From NCBI GenBank assembly GCA_002404395.1, contig DHJP01000038.1, forward strand, positions 1,509-13,916: a stretch of 12,408 bases of DNA, written 5' to 3'. A program made the translations under genes and the position numbers. Each line of letters begins with the position of its first letter. The stretch's first letter is position 1. The notes under the pieces were generated by a model, which saw only the letters and a list, made by a program, of their open reading frames with translations, was not told the origin of the DNA and did no database searches. Below, piece by piece: positions 1-5,834 of the stretch. The DNA comes from Clostridiales bacterium UBA4717 (lineage in GTDB: Bacteria > Bacillota > Clostridia > Oscillospirales > CAG-272).

Positions 1-216
1 GTCGCCCGCCGTTCCGTCGGTCGTTGCGGTAAACTTAAGAAACGCGGAGTCATTTGTAAAATCAAGCGTATCCGCCATTTCAAAGCCGCCGAGATTGCGC
101 ACGGTTCCGGAAAGTTCGTCAGCGTTAAGTATCAGATGATCCTCCGCCGACACCGTGCTCACCAGCAATAATGATAAAATTATTGAAACGAGCAAAAATA
201 ATGCAACCTTCTTCAT
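1..216 (-). CDS. Secreted protein of unknown function (3' end outside window)
   Basis: Only the first 72 codons are present; the gene runs off the left edge of the window. The start is an ATG preceded by a good purine-rich Shine-Dalgarno (GGGGAGAAG, about 5 bases upstream). The N-terminus is a clear Sec signal peptide: two lysines, a hydrophobic core at about residues 4-20, then a likely signal peptidase I cleavage after V-S-A (about residue 24). There is no lipobox cysteine. The mature part seen (about 48 residues, starting EDHLILNADELSG) is hydrophilic and does not match a family I recognise. It is probably an extracellular or wall-associated protein. It is transcribed away from the nagA-like gene from its own promoter. 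The call as a real secreted protein is firm; the function is unknown. Confidence 0.75.
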   Translation of the reverse strand, partial: MKKVALFLLVSIILSLLLVSTVSAEDHLILNADELSGTVRNLGGFEMADTLDFTNDSAFLKFTATTDGTAGD

Positions 217-265
217 GAATCTTCTCCCCCGATATAAAATTTTGTCAACATTTTTTACCAATTTA

Positions 266-294
266 ATATTAACATATTGCCCTTGATAAATCAA
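266..294 (-). promoter_or_regulatory. Probable promoter of the secreted-protein gene
   Basis: Read on the minus strand, there is a -35 TTGATT (289-294), a 17-base spacer, and a -10 TAATAT (266-271) preceded by TGT, giving an extended -10. The predicted transcript start is near 260, leaving a leader of about 44 bases. The -35 lies inside a perfect 14-bp palindrome (CTTGATAAATCAAG, 282-295), which could be an operator. Confidence 0.5.
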
Positions 295-358
295 GTTTAT
301 ATTGATTTTTTGTCATTTATGACAATTCACCAAGTCGATTTTGTGCATTTTACACAAA
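282..358. promoter_or_regulatory. Cluster of short palindromes between divergent genes (possible operators)
   Basis: Three inverted repeats lie in the AT-rich spacer between the secreted-protein gene and nagA. They are CTTGAT-AA-ATCAAG (282-295), TGTCAT-TT-ATGACA (311-324) and TTTGTG-N7-CACAAA (340-358). The first overlaps the -35 of the leftward promoter and the other two lie just upstream of it, as operators for dimeric regulators often do. AT-rich DNA yields such palindromes by chance, so function is only inferred. The rest of the spacer (217-553) holds two promoters and no convincing gene. Confidence 0.35.
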
Positions 359-434
359 CATTATCAGACTAATAATAAAAATCGTTCATGGCGAAAGTCT
401 TTTTCGCTCATTACGAAAAAATCCGATAAAACTA

Positions 435-463
435 TTGAAAAAGCGACGATAATATAGTATAAT
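435..463 (+). promoter_or_regulatory. Sigma-A promoter of the nagA-like gene
   Basis: There is a -35 TTGAAA (435-440), an exactly 17-base spacer, and a perfect -10 TATAAT (458-463). The transcript should start near 470, giving a leader of about 84 bases that contains the hairpin at 527-541. Transcription may continue into metG, because no terminator is evident after nagA. Confidence 0.75.
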
Positions 464-526
464 TAACTGATAAATTATTTTTTGGTACGATCTTGCAATT
501 TTGAAACGGCTTTTAAGCCCAAATGA

Positions 527-541
527 GCCGACTCCGTCGGC
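527..541 (+). promoter_or_regulatory. Start-proximal hairpin, nagA copy
   Basis: This is a perfect 6-bp stem with a 3-base loop, GCCGAC-TCC-GTCGGC. It ends 12 bases before the nagA ATG. The bases between (ATAGCCGAAAAC) contain no real Shine-Dalgarno. It is the most divergent of five such elements in the window (loop TCC instead of TAC), but its geometry is the same. It is too short and lacks the U-run needed for a terminator. Confidence 0.6.
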
Positions 542-553
542 ATAGCCGAAAAC

Positions 554-1693
554 ATGACACTTACCGAATTGAAGCTGCTTCGCGGCGCACACTTTGAAGA
601 TGGATCACTCTCTTTCGAAAACGGCGTCTTTACCGATTCGTACACCGGTCAAAGCAAATCATGCGGCGGTCTGTATGCCGTGCCCGGATACATTGATGTT
701 CACACGCACGGATGTATCGGATATACCTTCGAAACCGCCTCGGTGAAGCATATGATCGAAATGCTCAGAGCATACGCCGCTCACGGTACCCTCGCGCTTA
801 CGCCCACGATAGGGACGCTCCCCTATTCTGAGATGATTGGCGCCGCAATGCGCATTGCCGAAGCGGCAAAGCTTGCCGAAAACGATAACACCTGTGCACG
901 TGTGCTCGGCGTTCATTATGAGGGCAGATTTCTTAATCCTCAAAAAGCCGGCGCGCATCCGCCGGAGCTGCTCGTCAAACCCTCTCCCGCCGAAGCGCGC
1001 GAAATGGCAGCGGCAGTGCGCTGTTTCGACAAGTCCCTGTCAGTGCGCTTCACGATCGCGCCCGAGCTTGACGGCGCATCTGAATTTATCCGCACCGCAC
1101 TGCTTGACAACGCTTATGTAAGTCTCGGTCACACCGACGCCGATTTTGCCGATGCGCAAGCCGCACTCGGATCGGGAGCCGTGTCGTTCACCCATGTATA
1201 CAATGCAATGCGCCCGATGAATCACCGCACCTCCTCGGTACTGTTCTCAGCGCTGACCTCGGGTGCGTATGCCGAAATTATTTCTGACGGTCTCCATGTA
1301 ATACCCGAAGCGCTGAAGCTGTTTGCAAACAGCGTACCGCGCGAGCGCGCAATAGTAATCACCGACTCGGTGGCGGCGTTTGCCGAGGGAAAAACCTTTG
1401 ACTTCATGGGAAGAAGCGTACATTTCGAAAACGGACTTGCGGTAAACAGCGACGGTACGATCGCCGGCGGCACGCTCGGAATACTTGAAGCGGTGCGACG
1501 TTATTCCGAATATGCGGAAGTGCCCTACGCCGCCGCGGCAATGGCGGCAAGCGCTAATCCTGCGCGAATGCTCGGTCTGCGTGCCGGAAGCTTTGACGAG
1601 GGAGCGCACGCAGACTTCATTCTCCTTGACGCCGATTTTCGCCCCGTGCACATATATCGCGGCGGCGAACCTGTACAACCGATACAAATATAA
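554..1693 (+). CDS. nagA: N-acetylglucosamine-6-phosphate deacetylase-like protein (NagA family)
   Basis: Predicted cytoplasmic amidohydrolase that removes the acetyl group from N-acetylglucosamine-6-phosphate, feeding amino-sugar breakdown or wall recycling. The 379 residues are the usual NagA length. Family landmarks are in order: PGYIDVHTHG at about 44-53 (His50 and His52, metal-type HxH), HYEGRFLNP at 121-129 (Glu123, metal ligand), GHTDADF with His193, FTHVYNAM with His214, SDGLHV with His248, and ITDS with the catalytic Asp271. Some positions depart from the usual consensus: HLEGPF reads HYEGRF, and the motif after the catalytic Asp is SVAAF. It may therefore be a divergent NagA or a related sugar-phosphate deacetylase. 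The start is ATG with no clear Shine-Dalgarno but with a hairpin 12 bases upstream. No nagB is visible nearby. metG follows 121 bases downstream on the same strand. Confidence 0.85.
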   Translation: MTLTELKLLRGAHFEDGSLSFENGVFTDSYTGQSKSCGGLYAVPGYIDVHTHGCIGYTFETASVKHMIEMLRAYAAHGTLALTPTIGTLPYSEMIGAAMRIAEAAKLAENDNTCARVLGVHYEGRFLNPQKAGAHPPELLVKPSPAEAREMAAAVRCFDKSLSVRFTIAPELDGASEFIRTALLDNAYVSLGHTDADFADAQAALGSGAVSFTHVYNAMRPMNHRTSSVLFSALTSGAYAEIISDGLHVIPEALKLFANSVPRERAIVITDSVAAFAEGKTFDFMGRSVHFENGLAVNSDGTIAGGTLGILEAVRRYSEYAEVPYAAAAMAASANPARMLGLRAGSFDEGAHADFILLDADFRPVHIYRGGEPVQPIQI

Positions 1694-1785
1694 AATAAAA
1701 ACTTCGCACATCTGTCAGAGACACGGGTAATTATGCTTTTTGAGCGCGCGAAGCAAGCATACAGCCGCCTAAAGCAAAACTATGG

Positions 1786-1800
1786 ATCGGCTACGCCGAT
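1786..1800 (+). promoter_or_regulatory. Start-proximal hairpin, metG copy
   Basis: This is a perfect 6-bp stem, ATCGGC-TAC-GCCGAT, ending 14 bases before the metG ATG. It is followed after 3 bases by GGAAG, a modest Shine-Dalgarno. The TAC loop is shared with the three decarboxylase-subunit copies, while the stem bases differ in compensated pairs. The nagA-metG spacer is only 121 bases and shows no T-box or S-box features that I can recognise. Confidence 0.7.
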
Positions 1801-1814
1801 AACGGAAGTAATTT

Positions 1815-3767
1815 ATGAAAGAAAAGTTTTATATAACCAGCGCGATCGCATACGCTTCGCGCAAACCGCATATCGGAAACGTATACGAAATAATCCTGTG
1901 CGACGCGATCGCACGCTACAAGAGGCTTCGCGGATATGACGTTTTCTTTCTGACCGGCACCGATGAACACGGTCAGAAGATCGAAGATTATGCGAAAGAA
2001 GCCGGAATATCGCCTAAAGAATACGTTGACCGCGTTGCCGGAGAAATACGCAATATCTGGGATCTGGTCGGCGCGTCGTACGACAAATTCATCCGCACCA
2101 CAGACGATTACCATGAAAATGCGGTAGCGGCGATCTTTAAAAAGCTCTACGATCAGGGCGATATTTACAAAAGCGAATATGAAGGTTTATACTGCAAGCC
2201 CTGCGAATCCTTCTTTACCGAAACTCAGGGCGCGGACGGCATTTGTCCCGACTGCGGCGCTAAGCTTGTCAAATCAAAAGAGGAAGCCTACTTCTTCCGT
2301 ATGAGTAAATATTCCGACAGGCTCATGAAATATATTGAAGAAAACCCCGATTTCATTTCACCCGAACCGCGCCGTAAGGAAATGGTCAATAATTTCCTGA
2401 AGCCCGGACTTCAGGATCTCTGCGTCTCGCGGTCCTCTTTCAAATGGGGTGTGCCGGTATCGTTTGACGATCGCCATGTTATCTATGTATGGATCGACGC
2501 GCTCTCAAATTATATCACCGCGCTCGGATATCATCCGGACAACGCTCCCGAAGCACAGGGTGAGCTTTATAAAAAATATTGGCCTGCAAATGTTCACATA
2601 ATCGGAAAGGACATACTCAGATTCCACACGATCTATTGGCCGATCATACTCATGGCGCTCGGAGAACCGCTCCCGAAACGTGTATTCGGGCATCCGTGGC
2701 TGCTTTTCGGCACAGATAAAATGTCGAAATCAAAGGGCAACGTAATATATGCCGACGAGCTTGCGGCACGTTTCGGCGTCGACGCGGTAAGAAACTATGT
2801 GCTTGCCGAAATGCCGTTTGCCGCTGACGGCTCCATCTCATACGAAGCTTTCATTGATCGTTACAATACCAATCTCGCAAACAATCTCGGAAATCTGCTG
2901 AGCCGTACGGTCGCCATGACAAACAAGTATTTCGACGGCAAGCTTTCTCGCCCGAGCCTGTGCGACGATGAATTTGACGCCGATCTGAAGCACTGTGCAA
3001 AGCTTACGGTCGAAAAAGTCTGCAAGCTTATGGACGACTTTCATGTTGCCGATGCGGTTGAGGAGATATTCGGTTTTCTGCGCCGTGCTAACAAATATAT
3101 TGACGAGACAACTCCGTGGGTGCTCGCCAAAGATGAATCGAAACGCGACAGACTCGAAGCGGTGTTATACAATCTGCTCGAATCGCTCCGCATTTCTGCG
3201 ATCCTGCTCACACCGATCATGCCGAATGCCTGCCAAAAGATCTTTGCCGCGCTCGGCCGCGAAAGCGAAGATTTTAATTCGCTTGAGTTCGGTCTTGCAG
3301 ACGGATACGCTCCGATTTCGGGAGAGGCACTGTTCGCACGCATCGACGCGGAAAAGGTGCTTGGCGAAATAAGCGCAGAACTTGAAAAGCAAAAAGCCGA
3401 AGCTTCAAAGCAGAACTCTGCTTGTCAGAAAGGCGAAAAACCGTTCGGGATCATAAGCTTCGATGAATTTTCCAAAGTTGAACTTCGCGCCGCCGAGGTA
3501 TTGACCTGTGAACCCGTACCCAAAGCGAAAAAGCTCTTGAAGCTCACGCTTGACCTCGGGTATGAAAAGCGCACCGTCGTATCCGGTATCGCAAACTTCT
3601 ATAAGTCCGACGAGCTGATCGGCAAAAAGGTCGTTACGGTCGCAAACCTTGCCCCCGCAAAGCTTTGCGGCGTCGAATCAAACGGTATGATCTTAGCTTC
3701 CGGCGATACCGACGTAAAGGTAATATTCCTCGATCCCTCGGTCGAAAACGGCACGCTCATTCACTAA
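1815..3767 (+). CDS. metG: Methionyl-tRNA synthetase
   Basis: Charges tRNA-Met with methionine using ATP in the cytoplasm; an essential class I synthetase. The 650 residues match the bacterial form with a C-terminal tRNA-binding domain. Visible features are the HIGH-type signature PHIGN (residues 18-22) and the insert zinc knuckle Cys127-x2-Cys130 with Cys144-x2-Cys147. Also visible are WIDAL (226-230), the KMSKS loop (302-306), an anticodon-binding helical region at about 355-500, and an EMAP/Trbp111-like OB-fold at about 550-650 that typically mediates dimerisation and tRNA binding. The ATG start gives the standard N-terminus (MKEKFYITSAIAYAS). The gene precedes a tatD-family gene, as metS-yabD does in Bacillus. 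No frameshift was seen. Confidence 0.97.
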   Translation: MKEKFYITSAIAYASRKPHIGNVYEIILCDAIARYKRLRGYDVFFLTGTDEHGQKIEDYAKEAGISPKEYVDRVAGEIRNIWDLVGASYDKFIRTTDDYHENAVAAIFKKLYDQGDIYKSEYEGLYCKPCESFFTETQGADGICPDCGAKLVKSKEEAYFFRMSKYSDRLMKYIEENPDFISPEPRRKEMVNNFLKPGLQDLCVSRSSFKWGVPVSFDDRHVIYVWIDALSNYITALGYHPDNAPEAQGELYKKYWPANVHIIGKDILRFHTIYWPIILMALGEPLPKRVFGHPWLLFGTDKMSKSKGNVIYADELAARFGVDAVRNYVLAEMPFAADGSISYEAFIDRYNTNLANNLGNLLSRTVAMTNKYFDGKLSRPSLCDDEFDADLKHCAKLTVEKVCKLMDDFHVADAVEEIFGFLRRANKYIDETTPWVLAKDESKRDRLEAVLYNLLESLRISAILLTPIMPNACQKIFAALGRESEDFNSLEFGLADGYAPISGEALFARIDAEKVLGEISAELEKQKAEASKQNSACQKGEKPFGIISFDEFSKVELRAAEVLTCEPVPKAKKLLKLTLDLGYEKRTVVSGIANFYKSDELIGKKVVTVANLAPAKLCGVESNGMILASGDTDVKVIFLDPSVENGTLIH

Positions 3768-3783
3768 GCACACATAACAGCAT

Positions 3784-3850
3784 CGACGCTTCGCGTGATA
3801 ATACCGACGCTTCGCGTGATAATACCGACGCTTCGCGTGATAACATCACG
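3784..3850. repeat. Three 21-bp tandem repeats plus adjoining hairpin upstream of tatD
   Basis: The unit CGACGCTTCGCGTGATAATAC begins at 3784, 3805 and 3826. The first two copies are identical, and the third diverges after 18 bases. Each unit contains the small hairpin ACGC-TTC-GCGT. The third copy also forms CGTGAT-AAC-ATCACG (3836-3850), a 6-bp stem with a 3-base loop. A 21-bp period is two DNA turns, so identical sites would face the same side of the helix. The repeats lie between the metG stop and the tatD -10. They are readable as a 7-residue repeat (T-D-A-S-R-D-N), but that frame overlaps metG and has no ribosome binding site, so coding is unlikely. Confidence 0.8.
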
Positions 3851-3871
3851 GAAACTACCGCAATTTTCCTG

Positions 3872-3877
3872 TATAAT
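3872..3877 (+). promoter_or_regulatory. Possible -10 element for the tatD gene
   Basis: An exact TATAAT lies 20 bases before the tatD start, which would give a very short leader (about 14 bases). No good -35 is found at 16-18 bases upstream, so a promoter here would need an activator, possibly one that binds the tandem repeats just upstream. Otherwise tatD is read through from metG. Confidence 0.35.
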
Positions 3878-3897
3878 ATAACTGAGGCAGAAGATAA

Positions 3898-4710
3898 ATG
3901 GAAATTCAAAGCACGGCAAGCGCTGACGTAAAGCTCGCCGATTCCCACGCACATTACAACGATCTGCGCTTTACTGAGCTTGACGGCGGCGCAAGACAAT
4001 TACTTGACCGACTCTTTTCGGAAAAAGTCGGGCTTATCGTCAACTCGTCGATAACGCCCGACGACTCACGGGCAAGCCTTGAGCTTGCCGAGAGCTATGA
4101 GCATATGTATGCAACGGTCGGCGTCCATCCCGAAGACTGCGCTCCGCTTGAGTTTGAGCCGGCTATGGCAGAGCTTGAAGCACTTGCCGCAAATCCGAAA
4201 GCGGTCGCACTCGGCGAAACCGGATTTGACTTTCACTGTAAGGTTGACCGCGAACTTCAGACGCGTTGGTTCAAAGCACAGCTTGAGCTTGCGAGAAAGC
4301 TTTCAATGCCGCTCGTGATCCATGACCGTGACGCACACGGCGAAACCGATCGCATTATCGCCGACTATACCGACATAAAAATAATGCTTCACAGCTTCAG
4401 CGGCAGTCCCGAGTGGGCACGCGAGCTCGTACGCGCAGGACGTTACATCTCCTTTTCGGGAGTAATCACATTCAAAAATGCAAAACGTGCTCCCGAAGCC
4501 CTGCTTGAAGTTCCGGATGAGCTGTTGCTCATCGAAACCGACTGTCCTTATCTCGCACCTCACCCGCTCCGCGGCAGTATCAACCATTCGGGAAACCTGA
4601 TGTATACCGCCGAGCGCATAGCCGAGATCCGCGGATGCAGCATCGAGCATATTCTGAAGATCACTTATGAAAATGCGCTCAACTTTTTTAATTTGACAGC
4701 AAAAATGTGA
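3898..4710 (+). CDS. tatD: TatD-family metal-dependent hydrolase (deoxyribonuclease)
   Basis: Cytoplasmic TIM-barrel hydrolase of the TatD/YcfH/YabD family, whose members are metal-dependent DNases; the physiological substrate is not certain. The 270 residues are typical. Metal ligands appear in the expected order: DSHAH (His17, His19), GETGFDF (Glu107), IHDRDA (His142), LHSFSG (His165), ETDCPYLAP (Asp215). Other family hallmarks are VGVHPED (74-80) and YISFSGVITFKNA (183-195). The first 12 residues are a short extension before the usual DSHAH start. The Shine-Dalgarno is weak (GAGGCAG). It lies 130 bases after metG, the same neighbour pair as in many Firmicutes. The usual next genes, rnmV and ksgA, are replaced here by the decarboxylase cluster. 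Confidence 0.92.
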   Translation: MEIQSTASADVKLADSHAHYNDLRFTELDGGARQLLDRLFSEKVGLIVNSSITPDDSRASLELAESYEHMYATVGVHPEDCAPLEFEPAMAELEALAANPKAVALGETGFDFHCKVDRELQTRWFKAQLELARKLSMPLVIHDRDAHGETDRIIADYTDIKIMLHSFSGSPEWARELVRAGRYISFSGVITFKNAKRAPEALLEVPDELLLIETDCPYLAPHPLRGSINHSGNLMYTAERIAEIRGCSIEHILKITYENALNFFNLTAKM

Positions 4711-4790
4711 TTGGAGAACACGGACTCGCGTCTCGCCGGCCGAATTTTTTGGTCTGTGATCTCAGTCTCCGTTAAAGCGCACCCGCGTAA

Positions 4791-4817
4791 TTGAAATTTT
4801 GCCTTTTCATCTATACA
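4791..4817 (+). promoter_or_regulatory. Weak candidate promoter for the decarboxylase operon
   Basis: There is a TTGAAA (4791-4796) and a TATACA (4812-4817), but the spacer is only 15 bases, which is short. No better promoter was found between tatD and the first subunit gene. An operon promoter is expected here because the preceding gene has an unrelated role. Confidence 0.2.
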
Positions 4818-4853
4818 CTCCGCACACTCTTTTAAATCTCAAGTTTTACGCCT

Positions 4854-4890
4854 GTAATTTGCATATCGGCAAAAGCGATGCGAAAATTAC
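4854..4890 (+). promoter_or_regulatory. Imperfect leader hairpin upstream of the decarboxylase operon
   Basis: The segment GTAATTTGCAT (4854-4864) pairs with ATGCGAAAATTAC (4878-4890), with a 2-base bulge on the 3' side and an inner CG/CG pair around a GCAAAAG loop. A T-run (4896-4902) follows 5 bases later, so it could work as a weak attenuator, or it may be chance. The rest of 4711-4904 holds no gene that I can support. Confidence 0.3.
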
Positions 4891-4904
4891 CGATTATTTT
4901 TTGA

Positions 4905-4919
4905 GCCGCCTACGGCGGC
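4905..4919 (+). promoter_or_regulatory. Start-proximal hairpin, small-subunit copy
   Basis: This is a perfect 6-bp stem, GCCGCC-TAC-GGCGGC, ending 12 bases before the chosen ATG at 4932. It is followed by ATGGAATTATTTATG, in which GGA is the weak Shine-Dalgarno. The flank TTTTTTGAG just upstream resembles TTTGAG before the alpha-subunit copy. The alignment of the copies decides the start codon: the upstream ATG (4920) falls where metG and nagA have ATA. Confidence 0.75.
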
Positions 4920-4931
4920 ATGGAATTATTT

Positions 4932-5315
4932 ATGAATTTAGGCGACGTAATTAACATCGTAAACAGCGGCGACCTGTCACCGCTCGACAGCATGACGCTG
5001 TCCGATCGGGTCACCGTAAGTTTACAGACCTCACTGTTGGGGCTCGGAACGGTATTCGCTGTTCTGGCACTGCTTTGGGGCGCGCTCGTACTGTTCCGCG
5101 TAGTATTTGCCGGGATCGAAAAAAAGAGCGCAAGTGCAGCCGACGAAGCATCGGCAGCCGATGTCCCGACACCCGTTGAGGTTGTCCCAAGCGCAGCGGA
5201 AGTTTCCGACGACTCCGAAGTTGTTGCCGCTATAACCGCTGCAATTTCGGTAATGCTCGATAAACCCGCAACCTCTTTCAGAGTCGTATCATTCAGACGC
5301 AGCGGCTCCCGCTGA
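4932..5315 (+). CDS. Small membrane subunit of Na+-translocating decarboxylase (OadG family)
   Basis: Probable gamma/delta-type subunit that anchors the carboxyltransferase and biotin carrier to the membrane beta subunit. The 127 residues contain one membrane helix at about 34-60, an acidic and alanine-rich linker at about 64-94, and the typical OadG/MmdD tail with EVVAAITAAISVML (96-109) followed by SFRVVSFRR (115-123). An in-frame ATG 12 bases upstream (4920) would add four residues. I prefer 4932 because it matches the hairpin-to-start spacing of the sister genes. It is first of four co-directional genes; the biotin carrier starts 69 bases downstream. Low sequence conservation is normal for this family, and the position and tail make the call secure. 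Confidence 0.85.
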   Translation: MNLGDVINIVNSGDLSPLDSMTLSDRVTVSLQTSLLGLGTVFAVLALLWGALVLFRVVFAGIEKKSASAADEASAADVPTPVEVVPSAAEVSDDSEVVAAITAAISVMLDKPATSFRVVSFRRSGSR

Positions 5316-5358
5316 TCTCCTTTGATGAGCGAACTTAATTAACATATTGATAAACGAA

Positions 5359-5376
5359 TTTCGAAAAACGAAAGGA
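5359..5376 (+). promoter_or_regulatory. Small AT stem abutting the biotin-carrier Shine-Dalgarno
   Basis: TTTCG-AAAAA-CGAAA (5359-5373) can form a 5-bp stem that runs directly into GGA of AAAGGA (5371-5376), 8 bases before the ATG. It has no TAC loop and is much weaker than the hairpins of the neighbouring genes, so it is not counted as a member of that set. This gene instead has a normal Shine-Dalgarno. Confidence 0.3.
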
Positions 5377-5384
5377 CACAAGTC

Positions 5385-5771
5385 ATGAGAAAATTCAACG
5401 TAACAGTAAACGGCGCAACATACGAAGTTGAAGTCGAAGAAGTATCCGCCGGCGCAGCCGTTCAGTCTGCACCCGCAGCAGCTCCCGCTCCGACACCCGC
5501 ACCCGCTCCCAAGGCTGCGGCTCCCCAAGCAGCTCCCGCTCCTGCCGGAAAAGCAGGCGCAAAGTCGGTAAACGCCCCGATGCCCGGCACCATTCTTGCA
5601 GTCAACGTCACCGTCGGTCAGCAAGTCAAGAAGGGCGATGTAGTCTGTGTACTTGAAGCCATGAAGATGGAAAACGATATTCCCGCCGCCGAAGACGGTG
5701 TAGTTGCCTCGGTAAACGTGCAGAAAGGCAGCACCGTCAACTCGGGAGATGTAATCGTCACCCTCAACTGA
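5385..5771 (+). CDS. Biotin carboxyl carrier subunit of the decarboxylase
   Basis: Carries the carboxyl group on biotin from the alpha carboxyltransferase to the membrane beta subunit. In the 128 residues, a short N-terminal segment (1-20) starts MRKFNVTVNGATYEVEVEE. A flexible Ala-Pro linker (about 28-56) follows, then a biotinyl/lipoyl domain (about 60-128) with the biotinylation site EAMKMEN, where Lys94 is the predicted modified residue. It is a stand-alone protein, so the alpha subunit in this cluster does not need its own biotin domain. The Shine-Dalgarno is AAAGGA and the start is ATG. The glutaconyl-CoA and methylmalonyl-CoA decarboxylase systems use very similar carriers (GcdC, MmdC), so the carrier alone does not fix the substrate. 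Confidence 0.95.
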   Translation: MRKFNVTVNGATYEVEVEEVSAGAAVQSAPAAAPAPTPAPAPKAAAPQAAPAPAGKAGAKSVNAPMPGTILAVNVTVGQQVKKGDVVCVLEAMKMENDIPAAEDGVVASVNVQKGSTVNSGDVIVTLN

Positions 5772-5807
5772 TCCGCAGCATGTTTTGAAAACAGCGATTA
5801 TATTCGA

Positions 5808-5822
5808 ACCGCCTACGGCGGT
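5808..5822 (+). promoter_or_regulatory. Start-proximal hairpin, beta-subunit copy
   Basis: This is a perfect 6-bp stem, ACCGCC-TAC-GGCGGT, ending 12 bases before the chosen ATG at 5835 and 2 bases before GGGGA. Compared with the small-subunit copy, the outermost pair changed from G-C to A-T with both sides altered. The upstream flank CGATTATATTCGA resembles CGATTATTTTTTGAG before the small-subunit copy. Confidence 0.75.
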
Positions 5823-5834
5823 ATGGGGATTATT

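Noticed and set aside
386..592. Minus-strand small frame in the nagA leader
   Set aside because: It would run through the nagA promoter and start region, without a Shine-Dalgarno or a recognisable product.
1247..1711. Long minus-strand frame (154 residues) inside nagA
   Set aside because: Antisense shadow of a well-supported gene with an unlikely composition and no start signals.
1694..1814. T-box or S-box riboswitch before metG
   Set aside because: The gap is only 121 bases and I see no T-box consensus, specifier stem or terminator; only the short hairpin is supported.
1733..1939. Small plus-strand frame spanning the nagA-metG gap
   Set aside because: It overlaps metG out of frame, has no Shine-Dalgarno and has no recognisable sequence.
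3665..3931. Plus-strand reading frame with T-D-A-S-R-D-N repeats, and matching minus-strand frames with repeated S-R-E-A-S or I-T-R-S-V
   Set aside because: The frames overlap the metG end or the tatD start, lack ribosome binding sites, and exist only because a 21-bp DNA repeat keeps every frame open.
4711..4760. Terminator after tatD (CCGAATTTTTTGG region)
   Set aside because: The pairing is short and needs G-U pairs, with the T-run inside the loop and not after the stem.
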